From Vicingus sp036171675 (GTDB lineage: Bacteria > Bacteroidota > Bacteroidia > Flavobacteriales_E > Vicingaceae): DNA of 15,438 nt. The first letter of the stretch is position 1, and each line of letters opens with the position of its first letter. The stretch lies in NCBI GenBank assembly GCA_036171675.1, contig JAVHRO010000069.1:1-15438 (forward strand). The letters are read 5' to 3'. The notes beneath the pieces were generated by a model, which was not told where the DNA came from, searched no databases, and saw nothing but the letters and a program-made list of their open reading frames with translations. Both the position numbers and the translations under genes were made by a program. Of this stretch, positions 1-6,831 are shown one piece after another.

Positions 1-57
1 TCAATCGTGAAATTCACTCGAATTGACAAATTTTCTTACAAATGCACAACGGGTTAA
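1..57. repeat. Right end of a palindromic intergenic repeat (copy 1, cut by the window edge)
   Basis: Bases 7-57 are identical over 51 bp, in the same orientation, to 15331-15381, the right end of a complete element near the other end of the window. The copy ends in the terminal sequence AAATGCACAACGGGTT (40-55). Bases 1-6 (TCAATC) differ from the equivalent bases of the other copy but equal the reverse complement of that copy's hairpin loop end. The sequence after the element is a short tandem run of AAATT units. The left part of this copy lies outside the window. Confidence 0.9.
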
Positions 58-72
58 ATTAAATTAAATAGT

Positions 73-80
73 TACCTTTG
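73..80 (+). promoter_or_regulatory. Bacteroidota-type -7 promoter box for the TPR/HTH regulator gene
   Basis: TACCTTTG matches the Bacteroidota sigma-A -7 consensus TAnnTTTG exactly. Transcription would begin near base 87 and give a leader of about 55 nt before the start codon at 141. No good -33 TTG lies at the usual spacing of about 19 bp. That position falls in the terminal repeat of the upstream palindromic element, so the element's end would supply the upstream half of this promoter. Confidence 0.55.
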
Positions 81-140
81 AATTGTTAACCAACGAAACT
101 CCCTCTTTGAAAAAGTTTTCTATATTTTGAATACGCATAC

Positions 141-1898
141 ATGAATAACTTAGTAAAGACTACCTTTTTGTTTCTATTTCTTTTAGTTTGGAGAGTCTCT
201 TATGCTCAATCATTAACAATAGATAGCCTTGAGAAAAGTTTAGAAATAACTATAAATGAAACAACTCAGTTAAAAATACTAAATGAAATCTCTGATAGTT
301 ATTTAAACATCAACACCGATAAAGCAATAAATTATAGTCTTAAAGCCCTTAGATTGGCAAAAAAAATAGGTGACGACAAAAAAACAGCTGAATGTTATTT
401 TCTTCTTGGTGAGCAATACGCTCTATTAGGAAGCTATGATTTAGCTCTTAAAAATTTAAACAAAAGCCTTATAATAAGAAAAAAATTAAATCTAAATATA
501 GGAGAGTTTAACTGTTTAAATTCTCTCGGTATGATATATCGTAATAAAGGAGATTATTTAAATTCTACAATATATTTTTATAAAGAATTAGAACTTGGAG
601 AAAAATTAGAAAGGTTAGACTATGTCGCTTATGCAAAAGGTAATCTAGCTATTCTTTTTAACCTTCAAGGGAAGTCAGATTTAGCTCTTAAATATTTTTT
701 AGAAGTATTAGAAATTTTTGAAAAAAAAGATAACAAAAATAAAATAGCGATTACCTTATCAAATATTGGGAATGTTTATCTCATTAAAAAGGAATACAAT
801 AAAGCCATTAATTATTATTTACAATCATTAGTCATTACTAAAATTTTGAATGATAAAAAAAATATTGCAAATGGACTTGGAAATATTGCGGTGGCATATC
901 ATTATCAAGGGAAATATGTTGAAGCGCTAACATATTTTAACTCCTCCTTAGAAGTTTACATAACGCTCGGGGAGAAAATTGAAATAGCTAGAAGTATAAA
1001 TAATATTGGGTCAACATATTTACTACAAAAAAAATATTCTCTTGCAACTGATTTTCTTGAAAAGAGCTTAAAAATAGCTTTAGAATTAAACTCAAAAGAA
1101 TTAATAAAAACTAATTATCAAAATCTTTCAGAATTATATTTGAGTGAAGGTGATTTTAAAAATGCCTTTAAATATTACCAATTATTTATTAAACTAAGGG
1201 ATTTTATTCAAGGAGAAAAAATTTCAAGCCAAATTTCTGAAATCCAGACTAAATATGAAGTAGAGAAAAAACAAAAAGAAATCGTTATACTAAAAAAAGA
1301 AAACATTGAAAATGAATTCCAGATTAAAAAAAGAACAGTTGCTATTTATTTAATCTTATTTTCAATACTAATTTTATTATTTTCCTTTTTGTTAATCATT
1401 AGGAATTTTAAATTAAAAAGAAAAATATACATAGAAAAGGAAAACCAATTAATTGAAAAAATTAGACTAAAAGAAAGAGAATTATCATCAACAGCCATCT
1501 ATATATCTAACAAAAATAGTGTTTTAAGTCAAATTAAAGAAGATCTTGAGCAGGTGTTAAAAGAAGAAAATATCTCTCCTATAATAAAAAAAATAATTAA
1601 AGAGATTTCTACAAGTCTTGAAAAAAACTTGAATATTTTCACTGATTGGCAAAAATTTAGAGAGCAATTTGATGAAGTTTACCCTGGCTATATCGGACGT
1701 CTACTAAATAAGTATACTGGTATTTCGCATAACGATTTAAAGCTTTGTGTGTATTTAAAAATGGGACTGTCAAATAAAGAGATTGCATCATTACAGAACG
1801 TCTCGATAGATGGAATAAAATCTGCAAATAAAAGATTAAAGAAAAAAATGAATATTCCTAATGATGTAATTTTGTTAGACTTTTTGAGAAATTTTTAA
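141..1898 (+). CDS. Membrane-anchored TPR protein with C-terminal LuxR-like helix-turn-helix (putative transcription regulator)
   Basis: The 585-aa protein starts with a signal peptide or signal anchor (hydrophobic residues about 8-22, ending VSYAQ). About seven to eight tetratricopeptide repeats at 40-residue spacing follow (residues about 42-355), with recurring LGxxYxxxGxYxxAxxYxxxSL-type positions. Next come a charged coiled coil (about 360-395), a single transmembrane helix (about 398-421), a second coiled coil, and a C-terminal helix-turn-helix (about 525-585) with the core MGLSNKEIASLQNVS and a basic recognition-like helix KSANKRLKKKM. This architecture is a recurrent Bacteroidota type in which a periplasmic TPR region is linked through the inner membrane to a cytoplasmic DNA-binding domain. 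The input signal and targets cannot be read from the sequence. The adjacent secreted-protein genes are plausible targets (inference). The ATG follows an A/T-rich leader without a Shine-Dalgarno sequence, as is usual in this phylum. Confidence 0.85.
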   Translation: MNNLVKTTFLFLFLLVWRVSYAQSLTIDSLEKSLEITINETTQLKILNEISDSYLNINTDKAINYSLKALRLAKKIGDDKKTAECYFLLGEQYALLGSYDLALKNLNKSLIIRKKLNLNIGEFNCLNSLGMIYRNKGDYLNSTIYFYKELELGEKLERLDYVAYAKGNLAILFNLQGKSDLALKYFLEVLEIFEKKDNKNKIAITLSNIGNVYLIKKEYNKAINYYLQSLVITKILNDKKNIANGLGNIAVAYHYQGKYVEALTYFNSSLEVYITLGEKIEIARSINNIGSTYLLQKKYSLATDFLEKSLKIALELNSKELIKTNYQNLSELYLSEGDFKNAFKYYQLFIKLRDFIQGEKISSQISEIQTKYEVEKKQKEIVILKKENIENEFQIKKRTVAIYLILFSILILLFSFLLIIRNFKLKRKIYIEKENQLIEKIRLKERELSSTAIYISNKNSVLSQIKEDLEQVLKEENISPIIKKIIKEISTSLEKNLNIFTDWQKFREQFDEVYPGYIGRLLNKYTGISHNDLKLCVYLKMGLSNKEIASLQNVSIDGIKSANKRLKKKMNIPNDVILLDFLRNF

Positions 1899-1950
1899 TA
1901 TTTTTTATAAAAGAACCCTCTTGCACCCCATTTAGACCCTTGCATTATTG

Positions 1951-1980
1951 TTGATTTTTATGATTATTTGCTTTCATTTG
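1951..1980 (+). promoter_or_regulatory. Candidate promoter for the downstream T9SS cargo gene
   Basis: TTG at 1951-1953 and TTCATTTG at 1973-1980 are separated by 19 bp, the usual spacing between the -33 and -7 elements in Bacteroidota. The -7 box has one mismatch to TAnnTTTG (T for A at the second position). The predicted start is near 1987, about 20 nt before the ATG at 2007. The -7 box lies inside the loop of an inverted repeat (1960-1992). Confidence 0.4.
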
Positions 1981-1992
1981 TTGAATAATCAT
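1960..1992. promoter_or_regulatory. 9-bp perfect inverted repeat spanning the candidate promoter (possible operator)
   Basis: ATGATTATT (1960-1968) and AATAATCAT (1984-1992) are exact reverse complements separated by 15 bases, which contain the -7 box TTCATTTG. The position suits an operator that would occlude or recruit polymerase, or a small hairpin. The arms are nearly all A/T, so chance occurrence is possible. Confidence 0.35.
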
Positions 1993-2006
1993 TAAAATAT
2001 ATAATT

Positions 2007-3077
2007 ATGAAAAAATTTACTTTACAATTTTCTTTAGTAGTGTTAATTGTTTTCACACAAAATACTGCCAAAGCACAATTTCCAATTATTACATCGGTTA
2101 ATCAGCTTCACTCTATTGGGGACAGTATCCATTACGTGGATTTAAATACTTTCGGTTTCGATCCAATACCTGCTGGTGGTGCCAATGTTGTTTGGAATTA
2201 TTCGTCGTTGTTTGCTTCTGGCACAACAGCAGATTTTGTGTATAGAAACCCAGCTACTACAACTTCAGCAGCTAGTTATCCAACTGCTAATGCAGCGTTA
2301 GAAATCTCAACTGTTGCAGGTAATGAATGGTATTTAGAAACTGCTACATCAATTAAACGATTAGGTCTATCTAGTCCAGATCCAGCTATGGGAGACTTGG
2401 TATATAACGCTGGCTCATTTATTCGCTATAAATTTCCTTTTACAGCTGGGCAATCCTGGTCAACCCCTTCATATACTGGGACTCAATCAGGTGATTTTGG
2501 CATTCCAGGAACTATCATTACCGTTGGTAATGGTTCTTTCTCAGCATCTGTTGACGCTTTTGGAACAATGACCCTTCCTGGAGGAGCAGTTCTTGATAGT
2601 GTAGTAAGGATTCACATCAATGAGCAGTTTGATTACTTAGCTGATATGGGAGGGACACCTTTAAACCTTGGAACGGTATCTGATGATTATTATTATTGGT
2701 TTAAGCAAACTAAAAAAGACCCCGTTTTTATTTATGGAATAACAACTGTAACTGGTGGAGGTGCTCCAACCAAAGTACTTAGATATCAACCAATGTTGAC
2801 AACAAGTGTTAACGAACTTAATGCAGAAAATAACACGAGCATATATCCAAATCCAGGAAAAGGAATCTACAATGTTAATATTACTAACATTGAAAATGGT
2901 AATTACACCCTTAAAGTAATTAATGTTTTAGGAGAAACAGTGAGAGAACAACCTCTTGATGTTTCGAAAAATAAAATAGAGAATCAAATCAACATTTCTG
3001 ATTTAAATAAAGGAATGTATTTTATTCATATTTCGAATGGTAAATCTCAAACAACAACGAAAGTAATTTTTGAATAA
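2007..3077 (+). CDS. Secreted protein of unknown function with T9SS type A sorting domain
   Basis: The 356-aa protein begins with a clear Sec signal peptide (MKK, hydrophobic core, probable cleavage after TAKA before QFPII). The middle region (about 25-265) is rich in Gly, Ser, Thr and aromatic residues, contains GDSIHYVDL and VVWNYSSL, and looks all-beta. I see no catalytic motif. From about residue 268 it carries a typical type A C-terminal sorting domain: SIYPNPGKGIYNV, a VINVLGE strand, LNKGMYFIHI and the final TTKVIFE. The family is known to be exported by Sec, crossed over the outer membrane by the type IX machinery, and usually trimmed and anchored or released. It is the first gene after the regulator and probably the first of a surface-protein operon. 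The function of the mature part is not recognisable. Confidence 0.88.
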   Translation: MKKFTLQFSLVVLIVFTQNTAKAQFPIITSVNQLHSIGDSIHYVDLNTFGFDPIPAGGANVVWNYSSLFASGTTADFVYRNPATTTSAASYPTANAALEISTVAGNEWYLETATSIKRLGLSSPDPAMGDLVYNAGSFIRYKFPFTAGQSWSTPSYTGTQSGDFGIPGTIITVGNGSFSASVDAFGTMTLPGGAVLDSVVRIHINEQFDYLADMGGTPLNLGTVSDDYYYWFKQTKKDPVFIYGITTVTGGGAPTKVLRYQPMLTTSVNELNAENNTSIYPNPGKGIYNVNITNIENGNYTLKVINVLGETVREQPLDVSKNKIENQINISDLNKGMYFIHISNGKSQTTTKVIFE

Positions 3078-3082
3078 TTTTC

Positions 3083-3130
3083 ATTAAATCAAGGAGGTAA
3101 ATCAATTATCATTTTCCTCCTTGATTAAAT
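3083..3130 (+). terminator. Strong 11-bp hairpin after the first T9SS cargo gene, without a U-tract
   Basis: AATCAAGGAGG (3087-3097) and CCTCCTTGATT (3116-3126) are perfect reverse complements. After one T-T mismatch, a further AAAT/ATTT pairing extends the stem inward, and ATT/AAT extends it outward after an A-A mismatch. The stem begins 9 bp after the stop codon at 3077, where a terminator would sit. It is followed by AAATAAATAG rather than a run of T, so it may be a weak terminator, a processing site or a 3'-end stabiliser that lets some transcription pass into the following genes. Confidence 0.5.
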
Positions 3131-3138
3131 AAATAGTA

Positions 3139-3321
3139 ATGAGACAATTGTTTTACATTCTTCACGGAAAAATGACTTCTAAAAGAGAATTAAATAAAAA
3201 TTCGAAAATAGAAGAAACAGATTTTATTAGTGAATTAGCTTATCTAGATATTTTTTTAGTTCTATTATATATAGCTTCGATTACTTGTTTTATCCTGCTT
3301 TTAAAAATACTGTTTTTTTAA
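3139..3321 (+). CDS. Small single-pass membrane protein (60 aa), unknown function
   Basis: The ORF encodes 60 residues: a charged N-terminal half (KRELNKNSKIEETD) and a hydrophobic C-terminal helix (about 36-57, LDIFLVLLYIASITCFI onward) that ends almost at the terminus, like a tail-anchored peptide. It fills most of the gap between two T9SS cargo genes, starts 62 nt after the upstream stop and ends 28 nt before the next start, so co-transcription is likely. An internal ATG at 3172 would give a 49-aa form without the first 11 residues, and the sequence does not decide between them. The hydrophobic segment resembles that of the 42-aa peptide at 5046-5174 (F-x-VLL, then I-x-S-I/V-T-x-x-I). I recognise no family. 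Its size leaves some doubt that it is translated. Confidence 0.5.
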   Translation: MRQLFYILHGKMTSKRELNKNSKIEETDFISELAYLDIFLVLLYIASITCFILLLKILFF

Positions 3322-3348
3322 GCATTTAATTTATTTAAAATTATTTAC

Positions 3349-4998
3349 ATGGAAACTATTAAAAATTGTAGTCTTGCCATTTTATTGTCTGTTTTTTCAA
3401 CAATTTATGGTTACTCGCAAACCATTTTTTCTGAAAATTTTGAGACTGTTACTTATCCAAATCTACCAACATTATGGTCAACAACTACCTTAGGTACAGA
3501 TGGTGGGTTTTATACAGGAAATTCTGATAGTGCTAGATTGGGCATGTTTTGGTTAGTAACTCCTCACACTAAATTTGCTATGAGCAACGATGATGTTTGT
3601 ATTTGTGATAAATCAAACGATTATTTATTAATGCCTTCCATTAATTTATCAGGCTATGTGGATTCAACAGTTTTTCTAAAATTTGATGCTTGGATGGAAA
3701 ATTTATGGGGTGGTATTGGCACTATTAAAGTAGATACTGGCTCAGGTTGGATTGATATTTATACCATGTCGCCAACACCAAACTGGCAAACTAGAGTGGT
3801 GAATTTAACACCATTTGCAGGAGCATCAAACGTAGTTATAGCATTCCATTATAATGATCAATACACTAGCGGATTAGGCTTGGCAATAGACAATATTTCT
3901 ATTTACGTTCCTTCAAATCAACATGATGTAGCCATTTATAATACTTCAAATACTTATTCTAATTACTTTGAAATACCTTTCTCTCAACTCTCGCCTATAA
4001 AACTAAATTCAATAGTTTATAATAACGGTAAAGATACATTGTATAATGTTAAGTTAATTGCAGAAACATCAACAAACTTTAAAGACACTTCATTGATAGG
4101 TATTTTAATACCCGCTGAATATAAATCGACTAGTTTTAGCAACAACTGGACTATCTCAAGCAAAGGCCTTTTTAATGTGAGCTACACTGCTATACATAGC
4201 AATTCTGATGATTTTACAGGAAATAATAACACCAATGAAATTTTGCAAGTTGCTGATAGTGTGTTGGCCAAAGAAAATGGAACCATTGATGATGCACAAA
4301 TATTACAGGATGGAGAAACCATTGCTCAAACTTTTCGAGTTTTTCAAAAAGATACGTTAACATCCATTTCTATTCACTTGCTTTTAACCAATGCTACGGA
4401 TAATATTAAATTTTACATTTATTCAATGGTTGGTGGGCTACCTACTACTATTATTGATTCTTCTCAAACCATTCCTTCCCTTACCGCTGGTTGGTCAACT
4501 CACTATTTACCTTCAGGTATTGTACTAGATACTGGTGATTATGCAATTGGAGTGAAAAAAATTGGTACTGGATTAACTTATTTTACAGCAACCAAAACAA
4601 GCTATGTGCCAAACACAACATTTACCACCCACTATTTTATGGTTGATTTCTTTTGGTATATGGACGAACAATCGTATGGTGGTGCTACACTAGCTGATCA
4701 TCACACCTATTTAATAAGACCAAATTTTGGAAAAAAATTAACCGTTGGAATTAATCCAATTTTTGCTAAAAATAATACCCAATTTGTTTATCCAAACCCT
4801 TCAACAGGACTTTTGAATATTGTAACACAAGAAAAAATTGAACAAATCATAGTGTATGATTTAAGTGGAAAATTAGTTTATGAAAAACAAAATGTTTCTG
4901 CCTCTCAATTTGATTTCTCGTTTTTAAATAAGGGAATGTATTTCGGTAAAGTTAAAACCACTAATAATTTGCAATCATTTAAATTGATAATGGATTAA
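3349..4998 (+). CDS. Secreted choice-of-anchor-J/MAM-like domain protein with T9SS type A sorting domain
   Basis: The 549-aa protein has a signal peptide (hydrophobic residues about 9-23, probable cleavage near GYSQ/TIFSE). Residues about 26-186 form a choice-of-anchor-J (cleaved-adhesin, MAM-like) jelly roll. Its hallmarks are FSENFE near the N-terminus, a NDDVCICDKSNDYLLMP segment with two cysteines, a LKFDAW strand, GSGWIDIY, and a final LAIDNISIY strand. A CARDB-like or Ig-like beta region follows (about 190-300), then a second beta-sandwich-like region (about 305-460). The C-terminal sorting domain (about 470-549) shows FVYPNPSTGLLNIV, IIVYDLSGKLVY and LNKGMYFGKV. Such proteins are generally surface-exposed or released glycan- or protein-binding factors. 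The exact ligand is unknown. I see no protease residues, so an adhesin-like role is likelier than an enzyme. Confidence 0.85.
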   Translation: METIKNCSLAILLSVFSTIYGYSQTIFSENFETVTYPNLPTLWSTTTLGTDGGFYTGNSDSARLGMFWLVTPHTKFAMSNDDVCICDKSNDYLLMPSINLSGYVDSTVFLKFDAWMENLWGGIGTIKVDTGSGWIDIYTMSPTPNWQTRVVNLTPFAGASNVVIAFHYNDQYTSGLGLAIDNISIYVPSNQHDVAIYNTSNTYSNYFEIPFSQLSPIKLNSIVYNNGKDTLYNVKLIAETSTNFKDTSLIGILIPAEYKSTSFSNNWTISSKGLFNVSYTAIHSNSDDFTGNNNTNEILQVADSVLAKENGTIDDAQILQDGETIAQTFRVFQKDTLTSISIHLLLTNATDNIKFYIYSMVGGLPTTIIDSSQTIPSLTAGWSTHYLPSGIVLDTGDYAIGVKKIGTGLTYFTATKTSYVPNTTFTTHYFMVDFFWYMDEQSYGGATLADHHTYLIRPNFGKKLTVGINPIFAKNNTQFVYPNPSTGLLNIVTQEKIEQIIVYDLSGKLVYEKQNVSASQFDFSFLNKGMYFGKVKTTNNLQSFKLIMD

Positions 4999-5045
4999 TG
5001 AGATTTGTAAGATTGGTTATGGATGTTTTGAAAAAAAATTAGAGT

Positions 5046-5174
5046 ATGAAAAAGGCAATTAACGAAGTATTTACTATTTTCTATGCAAATGAATCCGTTT
5101 CATTTACACAAAAAACAATAGGAGTGTTTTTTGTGTTATTAATCATGTCGGTTACGCTATGGATTATTATTTAG
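5046..5174 (+). CDS. Very small single-pass membrane protein (42 aa), unknown function
   Basis: ATG at 5046 opens a 42-codon frame ending in TAG at 5172-5174. An in-frame stop at 5040-5042 fixes the start. The N-terminal part begins MKKAINEVFTIFYANE, and residues about 25-42 form a hydrophobic helix (IGVFFVLLIMSVTLWIII) that ends at the stop codon. It lies 47 nt after one T9SS cargo gene and about 100 nt before the SUMF1-like gene, mirroring the position of the 60-aa peptide at 3139-3321. The two share F-x-VLL and an I-x-S-I/V-T-x-x-I pattern in their hydrophobic segments, but similarity between membrane helices is weak evidence of homology. It could also be a chance frame in AT-rich DNA. The A-rich sequence just before the ATG fits initiation in this phylum. 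Confidence 0.4.
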   Translation: MKKAINEVFTIFYANESVSFTQKTIGVFFVLLIMSVTLWIII

Positions 5175-5277
5175 TTCAATTTTCAAAAACAATACCTCAA
5201 CAATTAGCAGTAAAATAGCCTTAACAATAAATTTACATAGAACAATAAAATAATAAGTTCACAATAAATATCTACCT

Positions 5278-6786
5278 ATGAAAACATTAACTATCTATAC
5301 TAAAATTGGAATTACATTATTTGTTGCATTGTTAACAATTAATGGATATAGCAATAATCTAGTGATTTCTGGAGGTACACGCAATGTCCCTTACACATTG
5401 AATACAGTTACTTTTACATTAACTTGGGATAATAGCTGGGATGTTGCTGGGTTACCAGCAAATCATGATGCTATATGGACTTTTCTTAAATATAGAGAAT
5501 GTGGACAAAGTGGTGAGTGGAATCATGCTTTATTGAGTACCACAATGACTGATCATACTTTTGGTGCCGCAGTTACTTATGCAAAACCAATTTTAACTAC
5601 GGATAAGTGGGGATCTGCAGGAGCAAATAATACGGGTGTTTTAATAAAAAGAAGTTCTATAGGAACAGGTACTACTACAGCATCTGTTACGCTTAAAATA
5701 GTGGGAGCTTCAAATGCTGTTGTTTTAGATCCAACAAAGGAGTTTGACATTTCAATATTTGGAATTGAAATGGTGCAAGTCGCAGCAGGAAATGCTTATG
5801 CTGGTGATGGAAATGGTTCAACCTATAATTTTTCTGAAATGACTTCAACTAATCCAGTAAATTTTTCTACAGAAGCAACGATCTCTGTTAGAAATTATGC
5901 AGGTGCTTACAGTGTTAATGTGCCAGCTCAATTTCCAAAAGGGTATAACGAATTTTATTGTATGAAATATGAAATCACACAAGGACAATATGCCGATTTT
6001 TTGAATAATATTGGAGCCTTAGCAGGAAGCAGATATCCAAATGTTGCATTAGCAAATATGTTCAATATGATAAATAATTCAGGTACTTATACTGCTACAG
6101 TTGGAGGAGTCGGTGATTGTACAGATAGGGCTTGTAATTTTCTCTCTGCAAATGATGTTCTGACCTATTTGGATTGGGCAGCATTGAGACCAATGACAGA
6201 ATTTGAATATGAAAAAGCTTGTAGAGGTGCATCGGGCTACCAAATGAATGATTATGCTTGGGCTGGAACAGCAGCTTCTATTGTAGAATGCAAAAATGTA
6301 TCTGGAATAACTTCTGGAGTAGAGGTTTGTTCTGATTTAAATGCTAATTGTAATTATAACTCAGTGAATACTATTATTGGTGCTGGAGGTAGTGGTTTTG
6401 GCGCAGGAACTCAAGGTCCAGTTGGTGTTGGTATATTTGCGCGTGATGCAACACAAACAAGAGCAACTACAGGTGCAACTTATGGGGGAATAATGGAAAT
6501 GTCAGGAAATGTTTCTGAACTTGCAATACAACCTTATACAACAAATAACTATCCAGGAACTCCATCTCCATATACTGGTATGTGGGGAGATGGACAAATT
6601 TCGGCAGCAGGACTTTATAATGTTTTAAATTGGCCACTTAATGGGACATATATTTCACGTAGAGGTGGAGGGTTTTTAACAACTCAAAATGAATGTACTA
6701 TAAGTTTCCGCACTCCTGGTAATAATGTAGATCTAACAGATTATGTGGCTCGTTATTCTTCCTCTGGAGGACGTGGTGTGAGATAG
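5278..6786 (+). CDS. Exported formylglycine-generating-enzyme-fold (SUMF1-like) protein, probably not a true FGE
   Basis: The 502-aa protein has a signal peptide (about residues 1-26) and an N-terminal all-beta domain (about 27-165) with WDNSWDVAGLPANHDAIWTF, a pairing I recall from other exported Bacteroidota SUMF1 proteins. The FGE-sulfatase domain follows: MKYEITQGQYADFLN (about 230-244), RPMTEFEYEKACRG, GGIMEMSGNVSELA, RRGGGF and a final GGRGVR. Active FGEs bind copper with two cysteines five residues apart near the C-terminus. Here Cys473 fits the second position, but the first is Thr468, so formylglycine synthesis is unlikely, and binding or another non-heme activity is more plausible (inference). 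There is no T9SS sorting domain, so the product should stay periplasmic or depend on another exporter. It lies 45 nt upstream of the giant surface-protein gene and is probably co-transcribed with it. No sulfatase gene is present in the window. Confidence 0.82.
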   Translation: MKTLTIYTKIGITLFVALLTINGYSNNLVISGGTRNVPYTLNTVTFTLTWDNSWDVAGLPANHDAIWTFLKYRECGQSGEWNHALLSTTMTDHTFGAAVTYAKPILTTDKWGSAGANNTGVLIKRSSIGTGTTTASVTLKIVGASNAVVLDPTKEFDISIFGIEMVQVAAGNAYAGDGNGSTYNFSEMTSTNPVNFSTEATISVRNYAGAYSVNVPAQFPKGYNEFYCMKYEITQGQYADFLNNIGALAGSRYPNVALANMFNMINNSGTYTATVGGVGDCTDRACNFLSANDVLTYLDWAALRPMTEFEYEKACRGASGYQMNDYAWAGTAASIVECKNVSGITSGVEVCSDLNANCNYNSVNTIIGAGGSGFGAGTQGPVGVGIFARDATQTRATTGATYGGIMEMSGNVSELAIQPYTTNNYPGTPSPYTGMWGDGQISAAGLYNVLNWPLNGTYISRRGGGFLTTQNECTISFRTPGNNVDLTDYVARYSSSGGRGVR

Positions 6787-6831
6787 TAGTCTTAAAAATA
6801 GAATTAACGGATTTTAAAAAAAATTACTATT

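Noticed and set aside
5008..5015. TAAGATTG as a -7 box for the 42-aa peptide gene
   Set aside because: It has a mismatch within the TTTG core and no matching upstream element, so it is too weak to list as a promoter.
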